NCBI GenBank assembly: GCA_034933245.1
Contig: JAYFNX010000009.1
Location: 1-64,000, forward strand
Direction of reading: 5' to 3'
Length of the DNA stretch: 64,000 nt
DNA from: Pelethousia sp034933245
GTDB taxonomy: Bacteria > Bacillota > Clostridia > Christensenellales > CAG-138
Position 1 is the stretch's first letter, and every line of letters starts with the position of its first letter. Shown here in pieces: positions 41,779-49,871 of this stretch. The position numbers and the translations under genes are program-made. Under the pieces are notes generated by a model. That model saw only the letters and a program-made list of their open reading frames with translations, made no database searches and had not been told where the DNA came from.

Positions 41779-43182
41779 TTATTCCGGCAGATCTGCGGGC
41801 CGCACATCATAATAGACCTGCTCCCTATAGCGGCTGTTTTGTATGGCCTCGCGGACATCTTCGGATAAATCATAGCGCAGGTAATCCGCATCCGTCTGGG
41901 AAAGTATGCCGCCCCGGCTATCCGCCAAGCCAAATATGCTTTCCGCGATCATTCCTTCCACGTTCACCAGATTCAAAGCCACATACCAGCCCACCAGCAA
42001 TAGGGCGCAAATGCGCAGGAGGCCCGCTCTGGAAACGAGGCCACGCCCCGAAAGCCGCAGGCCGCAGAGCATAACCGCAACCCCCAGATACAGCATAAGC
42101 CAGAGGGAAAGCACCCGCTTCCACGTGAGGGCATAGGCGTGAATATAGAGGCCGAGCCTCACAAAAGCGGAAAGAAGCACCCCCGCCGTAGCGATTAACA
42201 GCGCAAAAAGAAAGGGTTTGAGGGCCTTATGGGGCTGCGTACAACACAGGCCCAGGGAAAATACGCCCAGATTAATGGCCGCCACCCACAGGAGCTGGCC
42301 AAACCCGCTCACCGCATATTTGGAATAGGTCAGGCCGGCGGGCAGGCCCTTCCAGCCTGTGAGATACGTAAACTGGAAGATGGCGAAAACCAGATAGGCG
42401 AGCAGTAGCATGCTGATTCCTGCCAGCAGGGAGTGGGCAGGCAGAAAAGCTTTGGCGTTCTTTTGTCCCAGAACCGGAAGCGTATCCCCTTCCTTTCCCC
42501 ATGCAAAGTTATATAGGAAGGAGTAGAAAAGAACGGCCACTATGAGCATCACCGCCAGCCTGCCAAGGGAGATGTGCGGCAGCGCCTCCAGCAGGCTGGA
42601 AATGGCGGCGCCCATGGCTTGATCCGCCTCCAGCAGCAAGGCACATACCACAAAAAGCACCGGGAGCCCGCACAGAATGCCAAGAATGATATTTCGCTTG
42701 GCCGCCTTTGCGCCATCGTCCCCCTCGCTGTGGCCAAATAGGGCTCCCAGGGCCGCAAACCATTTTCCAATAGCGCTGAAGGGATACAAAAACCAGCCCA
42801 GCAGATAAGCCCGGGCCCAAGGCCAGGCAGCGTCTCCGGGAAATTCAAAAGCGCCCACCACTGCATGGAGCATCAGCGTTAGCGGGAGGATAAGGAAATT
42901 CATCGTGGTAAGCACCTGCTCCTTATATAGGGCGCTGTGCAGAAAAAGCACAAGTACCGCGCCCAAAAGAAACCATGCTTCCCGCTTTGCCCGTACGCGT
43001 TTCCACAGGCAAAGGTAATAGGCAAGGAGATACAGCCCCCAAAACAGAGCGTAAGCAGCCATGTATTCCCACAGGTTCTTTTCTCCCCCTAAAACCGCGA
43101 ATGCAAAACTATAGCCGATAGCCAGGGTAAGCAGCAGCAGCCAGCTCATCATGTTCGGCTTAAATCCCGTCTTATTTTCCAT
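41779..43182 (-). CDS. DUF4153/DUF4173-type polytopic membrane protein
   Basis: 467 aa with about ten membrane helices and a cytoplasmic or external C-terminal segment (NLVNVEGMIAESIFGLADSR, then SQTDADYLRYDLSEDVREAI) of the DUF4153/DUF4173 style. Function unknown. The ATG at 43182 is 9 bases from GGAGG and overlaps the HTH stop by 11 bases; Met codons further upstream lie inside that gene. Third gene of the DUF2975-HTH trio. Confidence 0.8.
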   Translation of the reverse strand: MENKTGFKPNMMSWLLLLTLAIGYSFAFAVLGGEKNLWEYMAAYALFWGLYLLAYYLCLWKRVRAKREAWFLLGAVLVLFLHSALYKEQVLTTMNFLILPLTLMLHAVVGAFEFPGDAAWPWARAYLLGWFLYPFSAIGKWFAALGALFGHSEGDDGAKAAKRNIILGILCGLPVLFVVCALLLEADQAMGAAISSLLEALPHISLGRLAVMLIVAVLFYSFLYNFAWGKEGDTLPVLGQKNAKAFLPAHSLLAGISMLLLAYLVFAIFQFTYLTGWKGLPAGLTYSKYAVSGFGQLLWVAAINLGVFSLGLCCTQPHKALKPFLFALLIATAGVLLSAFVRLGLYIHAYALTWKRVLSLWLMLYLGVAVMLCGLRLSGRGLVSRAGLLRICALLLVGWYVALNLVNVEGMIAESIFGLADSRGGILSQTDADYLRYDLSEDVREAIQNSRYREQVYYDVRPADLPE

Positions 43183-43393
43183 TGTCATTTTCCTCCGGCA
43201 CATATTCAAGAATCTCCGTCACTTGGCACTCCAAAATGCGGCATAGGGCATTCAATGTGGAAAAGCGGATGGCCTTGCCCCTGTTATTCTTTAAGATGGA
43301 CAGGTTGGCTGCCGTAATGCCCAGCCGCTCACACAGCTCGCTGGAGCTCATATGGCGCTTAGCCATGGCAATATCCAAATTTACCCGAATCAT
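43172..43393 (-). CDS. Small Xre/Cro-type regulator (YozG-like)
   Basis: 73 aa that is almost only a helix-turn-helix: MIRVNLDIAMAKRHMSSSEL, LGITAANLSILKNNRGKAIR, TLNALCRILECQVTEILEY. Such YozG-like proteins are regularly found beside DUF2975 proteins; a role in controlling its own operon is inferred. Confidence 0.9.
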   Translation of the reverse strand: MIRVNLDIAMAKRHMSSSELCERLGITAANLSILKNNRGKAIRFSTLNALCRILECQVTEILEYVPEENDNGK

Positions 43394-43403
43394 AGCCCTC
43401 TCC

Positions 43404-43862
43404 TCAAATGGTCAGGTCATTTTCCCGCTTATAGGCCACGGCCCGGCGGAATACCTGCGCCAACACCAGGGCAAAAAGCCCGGAAAGAATCATGACTAGG
43501 CCGCATACCGCCGTCATGAACGTAAAGAGGAATAAGCATTTGATGAAAAAAGCAACGCCTGCCAACTCCGCCGCCATACCCATGCGAAAAAAGGCCCGTA
43601 CGTTGCGCTCCTCGAATGGATCCGTATCCACGCTGCGCAAAACGCCGATCAACTCCCCCAATATCCAAAGAGCCATAGCGTCCATGGCCGTAAGAAATGC
43701 CATCACGGTCCATGCCCGCATGGGGTTGCCCACCCCATAGGCTAAAAGGAAAGCCTCCCGCAAGTCGGCCGAAATATAGAGCCCTCCAATAAGAAGCGCC
43801 ACCAGGGCAAACACGCCATATAACAGTCCCCGGGTAAGTCGGGATAGGGTTTTGGGGTTCAT
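43404..43862 (-). CDS. DUF2975 membrane protein (YoaS-like)
   Basis: 152 aa with four membrane helices. GVFALVALLIGGLYISADLR, LRSVDTDPFEERNVRAFFRM and VFRRAVAYKRENDLTI give the DUF2975 pattern. The start at 43862 is chosen from GGAGG 8 bases upstream; GTG at 43871 is too close. First gene of the trio. Confidence 0.85.
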   Translation of the reverse strand: MNPKTLSRLTRGLLYGVFALVALLIGGLYISADLREAFLLAYGVGNPMRAWTVMAFLTAMDAMALWILGELIGVLRSVDTDPFEERNVRAFFRMGMAAELAGVAFFIKCLFLFTFMTAVCGLVMILSGLFALVLAQVFRRAVAYKRENDLTI

Positions 43863-43903
43863 GTTGTTCACCTCCGGCCTTATGGTACTATATTTTTTAT
43901 CGA

Positions 43904-43931
43904 ATTACAATATGTTTTTGTTGTTTATCAA
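43904..43931 (-). promoter_or_regulatory. Promoter of the DUF2975-HTH operon
   Basis: TTGATA (43926-43931), 16 bases, TGTAAT (43904-43909) on the minus strand, next to the terminator of the sugar operon. Confidence 0.5.
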
Positions 43932-43939
43932 TAAAATAT

Positions 43940-43960
43940 CCAGCCATAAAAAATGGCTGG
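43940..43960 (-). terminator. Terminator of the sugar operon
   Basis: CCAGCCAT (43940-43947) and ATGGCTGG (43953-43960) with a 5-base loop; the minus strand continues ATATTTTATT. It follows the PfkB kinase gene by 30 bases. Confidence 0.75.
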
Positions 43961-43990
43961 GTTATAAAACAGCGAAAACCTTTTTCTTTC

Positions 43991-44950
43991 TTAATCCGTT
44001 GCCAAGAGCAGTTCCCTAACTTGTGCAGGATGGGGCATGGCCGGCATGGCGCCCCGTTTTTGAATGCAGAGAGCGGCCGTAGCATTGCCCCATGCGGCAC
44101 AGGCACATGCTTCCTTTATGGAAAGTTCCCCCGGATGTTTTCCGCTTTCTAGTAGTTTATGTAAAAAACCGCCCCAAAATGCATCCCCAGCGCCGGTCGT
44201 ATCTACCACGGGGACGGAATAACCCGCCACGTAAGCAGTTCTGTTTTCCACACAGACCAGTGCGCCTTTACCACCCAGCGTCACCGCGACGCAGGCAACG
44301 CCCTTTTCCTGCAGGGCTAGGGCAGCCGCCTCCGGCTCCGCTTCGTCCGTCAGCAGGCCGGTCTCCGAATCTGAAAGCTTCATCACGTCCGCATAAGGTA
44401 TGATGGATCGCATTCGATCCTTGGCGATAGATTCCGTCGGCCACAGAGAAGCACGATAATTGGGGTCGTATGATATCATGGCCCCGCCCTTTTTGGCCGT
44501 TTCCAGTGCGCTATAGGTAGCGCTTTTGGCTGGTTCGTCGGTAAGGGAAAGGGAACCCACGTGGAGAACGCGGGTGGCGGACAGCAGGCCCGGATCGATC
44601 TCCTCCCCTCTCAATTGGGTATCGGCGCCGGGCTTTCTGGCAAAGGAAAATGCCCTTTCCCCTTCCGGCGAAAGCGCTACGAAAGCCAGCGTGGTAAACA
44701 CATCCTCCGCAAGCACCAGCCCGGTGGTTTCGATTCCCGCTGCTTCCAGGGTGCGTTTGAGGAACAGGCCGTGCATATCCGTGCCGACCTTGCCGATAAA
44801 AGCTGTTTTGCGGCCGCATTTTGCCGCCGCAGCCAGCACGTTTGCTACCGCGCCCCCCGGGTTTTGCTCGAAGAGCTTCATGCCGTTTGTGGAACGGCCG
44901 CTTTCCGTAAAATCGATAAGTAGTTCGCCTAGCGCCACGATATCATACAT
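43991..44950 (-). CDS. PfkB-family sugar kinase (fructokinase-like)
   Basis: 319 aa ribokinase-fold kinase. MYDIVALGELLIDFTESGRS and NPGGAVANVLAAAAKCGRKT form the sugar site, GKVGTDMHGLFLKRTLEAAG follows, and the anion hole with catalytic Asp is VDTTGAGDAFWGGFL. Closest to fructokinases by the N-terminal GELLIDF pattern. The start at 44950 fits the family; the codons up to 44986 overlap the isomerase gene. Last gene of the sugar operon, likely phosphorylating the ketose released by the isomerase. Confidence 0.9.
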   Translation of the reverse strand: MYDIVALGELLIDFTESGRSTNGMKLFEQNPGGAVANVLAAAAKCGRKTAFIGKVGTDMHGLFLKRTLEAAGIETTGLVLAEDVFTTLAFVALSPEGERAFSFARKPGADTQLRGEEIDPGLLSATRVLHVGSLSLTDEPAKSATYSALETAKKGGAMISYDPNYRASLWPTESIAKDRMRSIIPYADVMKLSDSETGLLTDEAEPEAAALALQEKGVACVAVTLGGKGALVCVENRTAYVAGYSVPVVDTTGAGDAFWGGFLHKLLESGKHPGELSIKEACACAAWGNATAALCIQKRGAMPAMPHPAQVRELLLATD

Positions 44951-44955
44951 AGGCG

Positions 44956-45645
44956 TTACTCCTTTGCAGCGGGATATTCGTTGCACAGCAGGCGGTAGGC
45001 GGGCACATCCTCCTCAATGGTGGAAAACCGGCCTATGGGCTGGTGAAAGCGGTTATCGTGCATATCGTCGTTGCACATGGATACCTCGCCCAGCAGCACG
45101 GGGCCCGTCCCCTGTTCCACCGTGAAGTCATGATACATATGGGGATAGATGCTGATGCTTTCCCCGGGGGTAAGCCGCACTTGCGTGCCTGCCGGCACAT
45201 AATATTCCCGGCCGTCGCTGCATATGCGCACATTCGTATCCAAAAAACCCGTTTCGTCCGGCGTGGCGTTATAGACCCGGATCAGCACGTTGCCACCGCC
45301 CCGGTTGATTATGTCCTCCATCTTGGCCCAGTGGAAGTGCATGGGGGAATACTGCCCCTCTTCCAGGTAAAGCAGCTTTTCCGCATAGGTTTTGGGATAT
45401 GTCCCCGGCCTCGCAAAGTTGCCGTTGCGCAGGGTAATGAGGGAAAAGCCAAAATCCTGGAAATGTCCCTCGCCATAATCCGTCACATCCCAGCCCAGCA
45501 TATTATCCCGTATTTCGTCATATTCGTGTCCTTTTTCCCGCCATGCCTCGGGCGTCCAGCCGCAAAAAGGCGGCAGGGTAAAGCGACAGGTTTGGATCAT
45601 AGCTTCCATGCGGTGAATGGCCTCATTGATCTGCGAACGCTTCAT
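44956..45645 (-). CDS. D-lyxose/D-mannose isomerase
   Basis: 229 aa cupin-type isomerase of the D-lyxose family (converts D-lyxose to D-xylulose and D-mannose to D-fructose). GEGHFQDFGFSLITLRNGN, EEGQYSPMHFHWAKMEDIIN with the metal-binding His-x-His and Glu, and ESISIYPHMYHDFTVEQG with a further His are present. It sits between two sugar kinases and fits a route from imported aldose to phosphorylated ketose. Confidence 0.9.
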   Translation of the reverse strand: MKRSQINEAIHRMEAMIQTCRFTLPPFCGWTPEAWREKGHEYDEIRDNMLGWDVTDYGEGHFQDFGFSLITLRNGNFARPGTYPKTYAEKLLYLEEGQYSPMHFHWAKMEDIINRGGGNVLIRVYNATPDETGFLDTNVRICSDGREYYVPAGTQVRLTPGESISIYPHMYHDFTVEQGTGPVLLGEVSMCNDDMHDNRFHQPIGRFSTIEEDVPAYRLLCNEYPAAKE

Positions 45646-45658
45646 ATCTCTTTTCTCC

Positions 45659-46951
45659 TTAATCTATGGGTATGGATTGATATTGGATTAGCCGTCCTGC
45701 CGTCTCTACATCGGGAAATACGCCGCCCGTAACAGCGCCCAGCAAAGCAGCCCCAAAGGCCGCTTCCTCCTTGCAGCGACAGAACCGAAGCGGACGGCCT
45801 ACCCGCTCTGCCAATATTCGTTGCAGCAGGGGATTCCTTCGCGCGGCGTTTCCGGACGCAACCAGAAGCCCCGCCGGATCCGCCGGGAGCATGGTGCTAA
45901 GCTCGTTGGCTATCCCGGTAAGCATGCCCCAAATTAGGCGGCCGGGCGTAAAATTCTCTGCTGAAATGCCCGTAATCCCGCCGCGTCTGTTTGGTTCGGA
46001 ACGGGTACCACAAAAGCGGACGTCCACCGCCAAGGGAGCCTCCCCATAGGCGGACAGGGCCATATCCAGCATGCGCGCATAAAGATCATCAGGGGCTTGG
46101 ATTCCCATCATATCGGCGGACTGCGCAAAAAAATCATGTAAAAGTGCAAGGGCGCGCCCGCCGCATAAGGCGGACCCCACACGGATAATCCGCCCGTTAA
46201 AAAAGGGGCGGATCTCGCAAGGACTATCCTGGCCCAAAACGGATACCTGGGCGCCGGTTCCGATATTGATCAGTACGCCTTGGTTCATGCCCAATGCGCC
46301 CAACACGCTGGCTTGGTTATCGCCCACGGCGCAGCAAACGGCCATGCCCTCCGGGCCATTGCCTACCGCCCCCCCTTGCGTGATGGACGGTAGCATCGCA
46401 CCAGGGATGCCGGCAGCTTCCAACGCCTTCGCATCAAAGCACCCGGCCGCCACATCGAACATACCCAGGCTGTGCGCCAGGCTTGGATGCATATGCGGGG
46501 AGGTACCGCCGCACAATCGCATGGCCACATAATCGCCTATGGTGCAAATCCCACGGGCGGACTTGGGCACAATGCCTCGGCGCATATGCATCCAAAGGGT
46601 GGTAAGGCCATAACCAGCGGCCATGGGATAGCCACAGGTTTCGGATAAGGCCTCCGTATCGCCGCCGGCGTCATATTGCCATGTATAGAGAGGGCTTACC
46701 GGCTCGCCTTGCCCATCCATATACAGAATGCCGTGCATTTGGGCGGATATGCCCAACCCGCAAGGCCGCTGCCCGGCTACCTGCCGAAGCTCTCCGTATA
46801 GTTCCCGGCATGCATGTAGGATAGCATGGGGGTCCTGCATCACGGCGCCGGTATTGGGCCGCCCCAGGACGGCCTCCGCCTCGCCCGTTTCGCAATCCAG
46901 CACCAGGCCGCAAAGGGAGCTTGTGCCGATATCCAGCCCCATGCTTTTCAT
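45659..46951 (-). CDS. FGGY-family carbohydrate kinase, sedoheptulokinase-like
   Basis: 430 aa, shorter than xylulokinases (about 500). N-terminal phosphate loop GLDIGTSSLCGLVLD, GLGISAQMHGILYMDGQGEP, the substrate Asp region LYTWQYDAGGDTE, and the second phosphate block INIGTGAQVSVLG are visible; ASGNAARRNPLLQRILAERV near the C terminus matches adenosine-site motifs. Probably phosphorylates a ketose such as xylulose or sedoheptulose; exact substrate not shown by sequence. Confidence 0.85.
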   Translation of the reverse strand: MKSMGLDIGTSSLCGLVLDCETGEAEAVLGRPNTGAVMQDPHAILHACRELYGELRQVAGQRPCGLGISAQMHGILYMDGQGEPVSPLYTWQYDAGGDTEALSETCGYPMAAGYGLTTLWMHMRRGIVPKSARGICTIGDYVAMRLCGGTSPHMHPSLAHSLGMFDVAAGCFDAKALEAAGIPGAMLPSITQGGAVGNGPEGMAVCCAVGDNQASVLGALGMNQGVLINIGTGAQVSVLGQDSPCEIRPFFNGRIIRVGSALCGGRALALLHDFFAQSADMMGIQAPDDLYARMLDMALSAYGEAPLAVDVRFCGTRSEPNRRGGITGISAENFTPGRLIWGMLTGIANELSTMLPADPAGLLVASGNAARRNPLLQRILAERVGRPLRFCRCKEEAAFGAALLGAVTGGVFPDVETAGRLIQYQSIPID

Positions 46952-46968
46952 ATGCCCTCCTTTTGAAC

Positions 46969-46991
46969 AAAGGGGCGCAATGCGCCCCTTT
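46969..46991 (-). terminator. Hairpin after the binding-protein gene
   Basis: AAAGGGGCGC/GCGCCCCTTT with a 3-base loop on the minus strand, between the binding-protein stop and the FGGY kinase. Probably a partial terminator or RNA stabiliser that keeps binding-protein mRNA abundant. Confidence 0.6.
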
Positions 46992-47010
46992 TCCGTCCCT
47001 TTGCTTGCGC

Positions 47011-48789
47011 TTACTTGGTTACCACGGATACGCCGGTATCGATGACCTTTTCGGCGGGCTCGGTGCCCTCCAACGCGGCCACCGCCGCCTTCATGCCCTC
47101 ATAGCCCATGGTCTCGGGGTTCTGCACCATGGTGGCGATAAGGTACCCGCCGCTGATGAGTTCCTTAATGTTATCGGAATTATCGAAGCCCACGCCGATC
47201 ACATCGGTACCCGCCTCCATGATGGCATTGCCCACGCCCACGGCGCTGCCTTCATTGGCGCCAAAGATGCCCACGCAGCCATCCACGATGAAGGCGGAAG
47301 CGGCGTCCTTGCTCTTGGCGGCGTCGCCATCGCAATACTGGGTCTCCTGCAGTTCAAAGGCCGTGCCTTCAAAGGCGGATCGGAAGCCCGCGTCCCGCTT
47401 CACGGTGGAATCCGTGGAAGCGTTTACGCTGACCACGCCGATTTTGCCGGCGGTGATGCCCTTATCCGCAAGGGCTTTGATCATGGTTTCGCCAGCGGTT
47501 TTGCCTGCGGCTTGGTTATCGGTGGAGAGGGTCTGGATGAAGGGCTCGAAAGTGGCCGGAGAATCCACATAAACGATCTGCACGCCCGCCGCGGAGGCTT
47601 CTTTGAGGGCATCATTGACAGCCTCGGGGCCGTTGGCCGCCAACAGAATCGCCTTGGCGCCGTTGGCAACCGCGTTGTTGATCATCTCAATTTGCTTTGC
47701 GTCGTCCTTCACGTCCGGCGCGGTCCACTGGTATTCCACATTGCCCAGCTCAGCGGCGGCCTTCTGGCAGCCCGCGTCGATATTGGTCCAATACTGATCC
47801 ATCTGATCCATGGTGATCAGGAATACCTTATAGGTTTCGCCGGCTGCCGTGGTGCCGCCCAACGTCTCGGCGGTTACGACGGATACGCCGGTGTCGATGA
47901 CCTGCTCGGCGGGCTCGGTGCCCTGCAAGGATGCCACGGCGGTCTTAAGGCCTTCATAGCCCATGGTTTCGGGGTTCTGCACCATGGTGGCGATGAGGTA
48001 GCCGCCCAGAATCAGCTCTTTGATGTTGTCGGAATTATCAAAGCCCACGCCGATCACATCGGTTCCCGCTTCCTTGATGGCATTGCCCACGCCCACGGCG
48101 CTGCCTTCGTTGGCGCCAAAGATGCCTGCGCAGCCATCCACGATGAAGGAGGAAGCGGCGTCCTTGCTCTTGGCGGCGTCGCCATCGCAATACTGGGTCT
48201 CCTGCAGCTCAAACTCTGTGCCTTCAAAAGCGGAGCGGAAGCCCGCATCCCGCTTCACGGTGGAATCCGTGGAAGCGTTTACGCTGACCACACCGATTTT
48301 GCCGGTGGTGATGCCCTTATCCGCAAGGGCTTTGATCATGGTTTCGCCCGCGGTTTTGCCTGCGGCCTGGTTGTCGGTGGAGAGGGTCTGCACAAAGGGC
48401 TCGAAGGTGGCCGGAGAATCCACATAGACGATCTTTACGCCTGCCGCGGAGGCTTCTTTGAGGGCATCATTGACAGCCTCGGGGCCGTTGGCCGCCAACA
48501 GAATCGCCTTGGCGCCGTTGGCAACCGCGTTGTTGATCATTTCGATCTGCTTTGCATCGTCCTTTACATCCGGCGCCGTCCACTGGTATTCCACATTGCC
48601 CAACTCGTCGGCGGCCTTCTTGCAGCCCGCGTCGATATTGGTCCAATATTGGTCCATCTGGTCCATGGTAATCAGGAATACCTTATAGGTTTCGCCGGAC
48701 GCAGCCGTCTGGGAGGCCGGCTGCTGGCAGCCGGCGAACATACCCGCAACCAGTGCGAGCGCCAGCAAAATAGTCAAAGCCTTCTTCAT
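47011..48789 (-). CDS. Sugar-binding lipoprotein with two tandem near-identical domains
   Basis: 592 aa. Signal peptide MKKALTILLALALVAGMFAG with lipobox FAGC (Cys21). Two periplasmic-binding (Peripl_BP_4, ribose type) domains follow: residues 32-306 and 317-591, same length, joined by a ~10-residue linker (AETLGGTTAA). By eye they differ at about 14-20 of 275 positions (for example TEFEL against TAFEL, KELILGG against KELISGG, SLQG against ALEG). Each copy starts GETYKVFLITMDQMDQYW and ends GVSVVT. A normal binding protein has one such domain (about 300 aa). Between the permease and kinase genes. Confidence 0.93.
   Translation of the reverse strand: MKKALTILLALALVAGMFAGCQQPASQTAASGETYKVFLITMDQMDQYWTNIDAGCKKAADELGNVEYQWTAPDVKDDAKQIEMINNAVANGAKAILLAANGPEAVNDALKEASAAGVKIVYVDSPATFEPFVQTLSTDNQAAGKTAGETMIKALADKGITTGKIGVVSVNASTDSTVKRDAGFRSAFEGTEFELQETQYCDGDAAKSKDAASSFIVDGCAGIFGANEGSAVGVGNAIKEAGTDVIGVGFDNSDNIKELILGGYLIATMVQNPETMGYEGLKTAVASLQGTEPAEQVIDTGVSVVTAETLGGTTAAGETYKVFLITMDQMDQYWTNIDAGCQKAAAELGNVEYQWTAPDVKDDAKQIEMINNAVANGAKAILLAANGPEAVNDALKEASAAGVQIVYVDSPATFEPFIQTLSTDNQAAGKTAGETMIKALADKGITAGKIGVVSVNASTDSTVKRDAGFRSAFEGTAFELQETQYCDGDAAKSKDAASAFIVDGCVGIFGANEGSAVGVGNAIMEAGTDVIGVGFDNSDNIKELISGGYLIATMVQNPETMGYEGMKAAVAALEGTEPAEKVIDTGVSVVTK
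47017..47841 (-). repeat. Tandem repeat copy 2 (binding domain 2)
   Basis: 825-base unit encoding residues 317-591, in direct repeat with 47872-48696 at a spacing of 855 bases. Confidence 0.9.
47872..48696 (-). repeat. Tandem repeat copy 1 (binding domain 1)
   Basis: 825-base unit encoding residues 32-306. Scattered synonymous and non-synonymous differences from copy 2 show a real, fairly recent duplication. Confidence 0.9.
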
Positions 48790-48840
48790 GTTTTTTCCTC
48801 CTGTTAGTTTATTTTAGATTAAGAAACGATTTCTCGCCTC

Positions 48841-49860
48841 TTAAGCCTTTTTTCTTTTGCGCCCTTTGCGCACCACCACATCAATGAGCACGGAAAGCAC
48901 CACGATCACGCCCACCACGATATTCCGAAGGGCCACGGGTGCGCCTGCGAATTGCAACCCGTTTTGCAGCACACCCCAAACTGCCGCGCCAATAACAGTC
49001 CCTAGGAGGATGCCTTGCCCGCCCAAGGTAGATACGCCGCCGATAACGGATGCCGCCACGGCATAAAGCTCGTAGCTGTTGCCGGCATCCATGGTACCCT
49101 GGCCCACCGTGGCACAGGTGATAAACCCTACCACGCAGGCGCAAAAGGCGCTGATGCCATAGGCTTTGATGGTGGTAAGCGTGAGGTTTACGCCGGAAAG
49201 CCGAGCAGCCTCCATATTGCTACCCACGGCATAAATATGGCGTCCCGTACGGGTTTTGCTGAGGATGAAATTAAAGACCAGCCATAGCACCACGGCAATC
49301 AGAATGCCGTTATATACGCCAAGGGTCTTGCCGTAATAGAAGATATCCTTAAACCGTTGGGCTGCCTCCGGGAAAAACTTCATGATGGAATCCGTATTAT
49401 AGTTGTTGTTCACGATTTGTGCAATACCCCGGGCAATGGTCATGGTGCCCAAGGTAGCAATGAAAGGAGGCAGCTTGCATTGCGCCACAAGGAAACCGTT
49501 GGTTACGCCGATGGTCAGGCAACACACAAGGGTAACGAGAATGGCCGGGATGGGGCTTAAAATACCCCGGGACATGAGCGTGGCGGCGATCATCGTGCTC
49601 ATGCCCACCACGGAACCAATGGAAAGGTCGATATTGCCCGTGATAAGCACATAGCTCTGGGCAATGCCGATGAGCAGGATGGGGGCGATCTGCCGTAAAA
49701 GGTTGGTGATGTTTGCCTTGGACACGAAGTTTTCATTGATCATGCCGAACACCACGCATAGCACCACCAGGCCCGCGCCCACCGTTACAACTTGCCCCAT
49801 GCCGCGTATGGCCATCAGCCTTTTCAAGGGATTGGCTCTTTTCGTTGCTTGTTTTTCCAT
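48841..49860 (-). CDS. Sugar ABC transporter permease, RbsC type
   Basis: 339 aa with eight to ten membrane helices. GNIDLSIGSVVGMSTMIAAT and MEAARLSGVNLTLTTIKAYG followed by GASTLGGQG-like GGVSTLGGQGILLGTVIGAA are the family blocks of ribose/galactose-type permeases (BPD_transp_2). The single gene presumably forms a homodimer. Twelve bases before the ATPase gene's stop. Confidence 0.92.
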   Translation of the reverse strand: MEKQATKRANPLKRLMAIRGMGQVVTVGAGLVVLCVVFGMINENFVSKANITNLLRQIAPILLIGIAQSYVLITGNIDLSIGSVVGMSTMIAATLMSRGILSPIPAILVTLVCCLTIGVTNGFLVAQCKLPPFIATLGTMTIARGIAQIVNNNYNTDSIMKFFPEAAQRFKDIFYYGKTLGVYNGILIAVVLWLVFNFILSKTRTGRHIYAVGSNMEAARLSGVNLTLTTIKAYGISAFCACVVGFITCATVGQGTMDAGNSYELYAVAASVIGGVSTLGGQGILLGTVIGAAVWGVLQNGLQFAGAPVALRNIVVGVIVVLSVLIDVVVRKGRKRKKA

Positions 49861-49871
49861 GACTGGCTCCT

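Noticed and set aside
47017..48696. Assembly duplication of the binding protein
   Set aside because: The copies differ at many scattered positions, both silent and replacing, and the frame is continuous through a distinct linker; a collapsed or doubled read artefact would be identical.
46921..48807. Plus-strand open frame of 628 codons with internal repeats
   Set aside because: It mirrors the duplicated binding-protein gene; the repeats are due to that gene and the minus strand has signal peptide, Shine-Dalgarno and family motifs.
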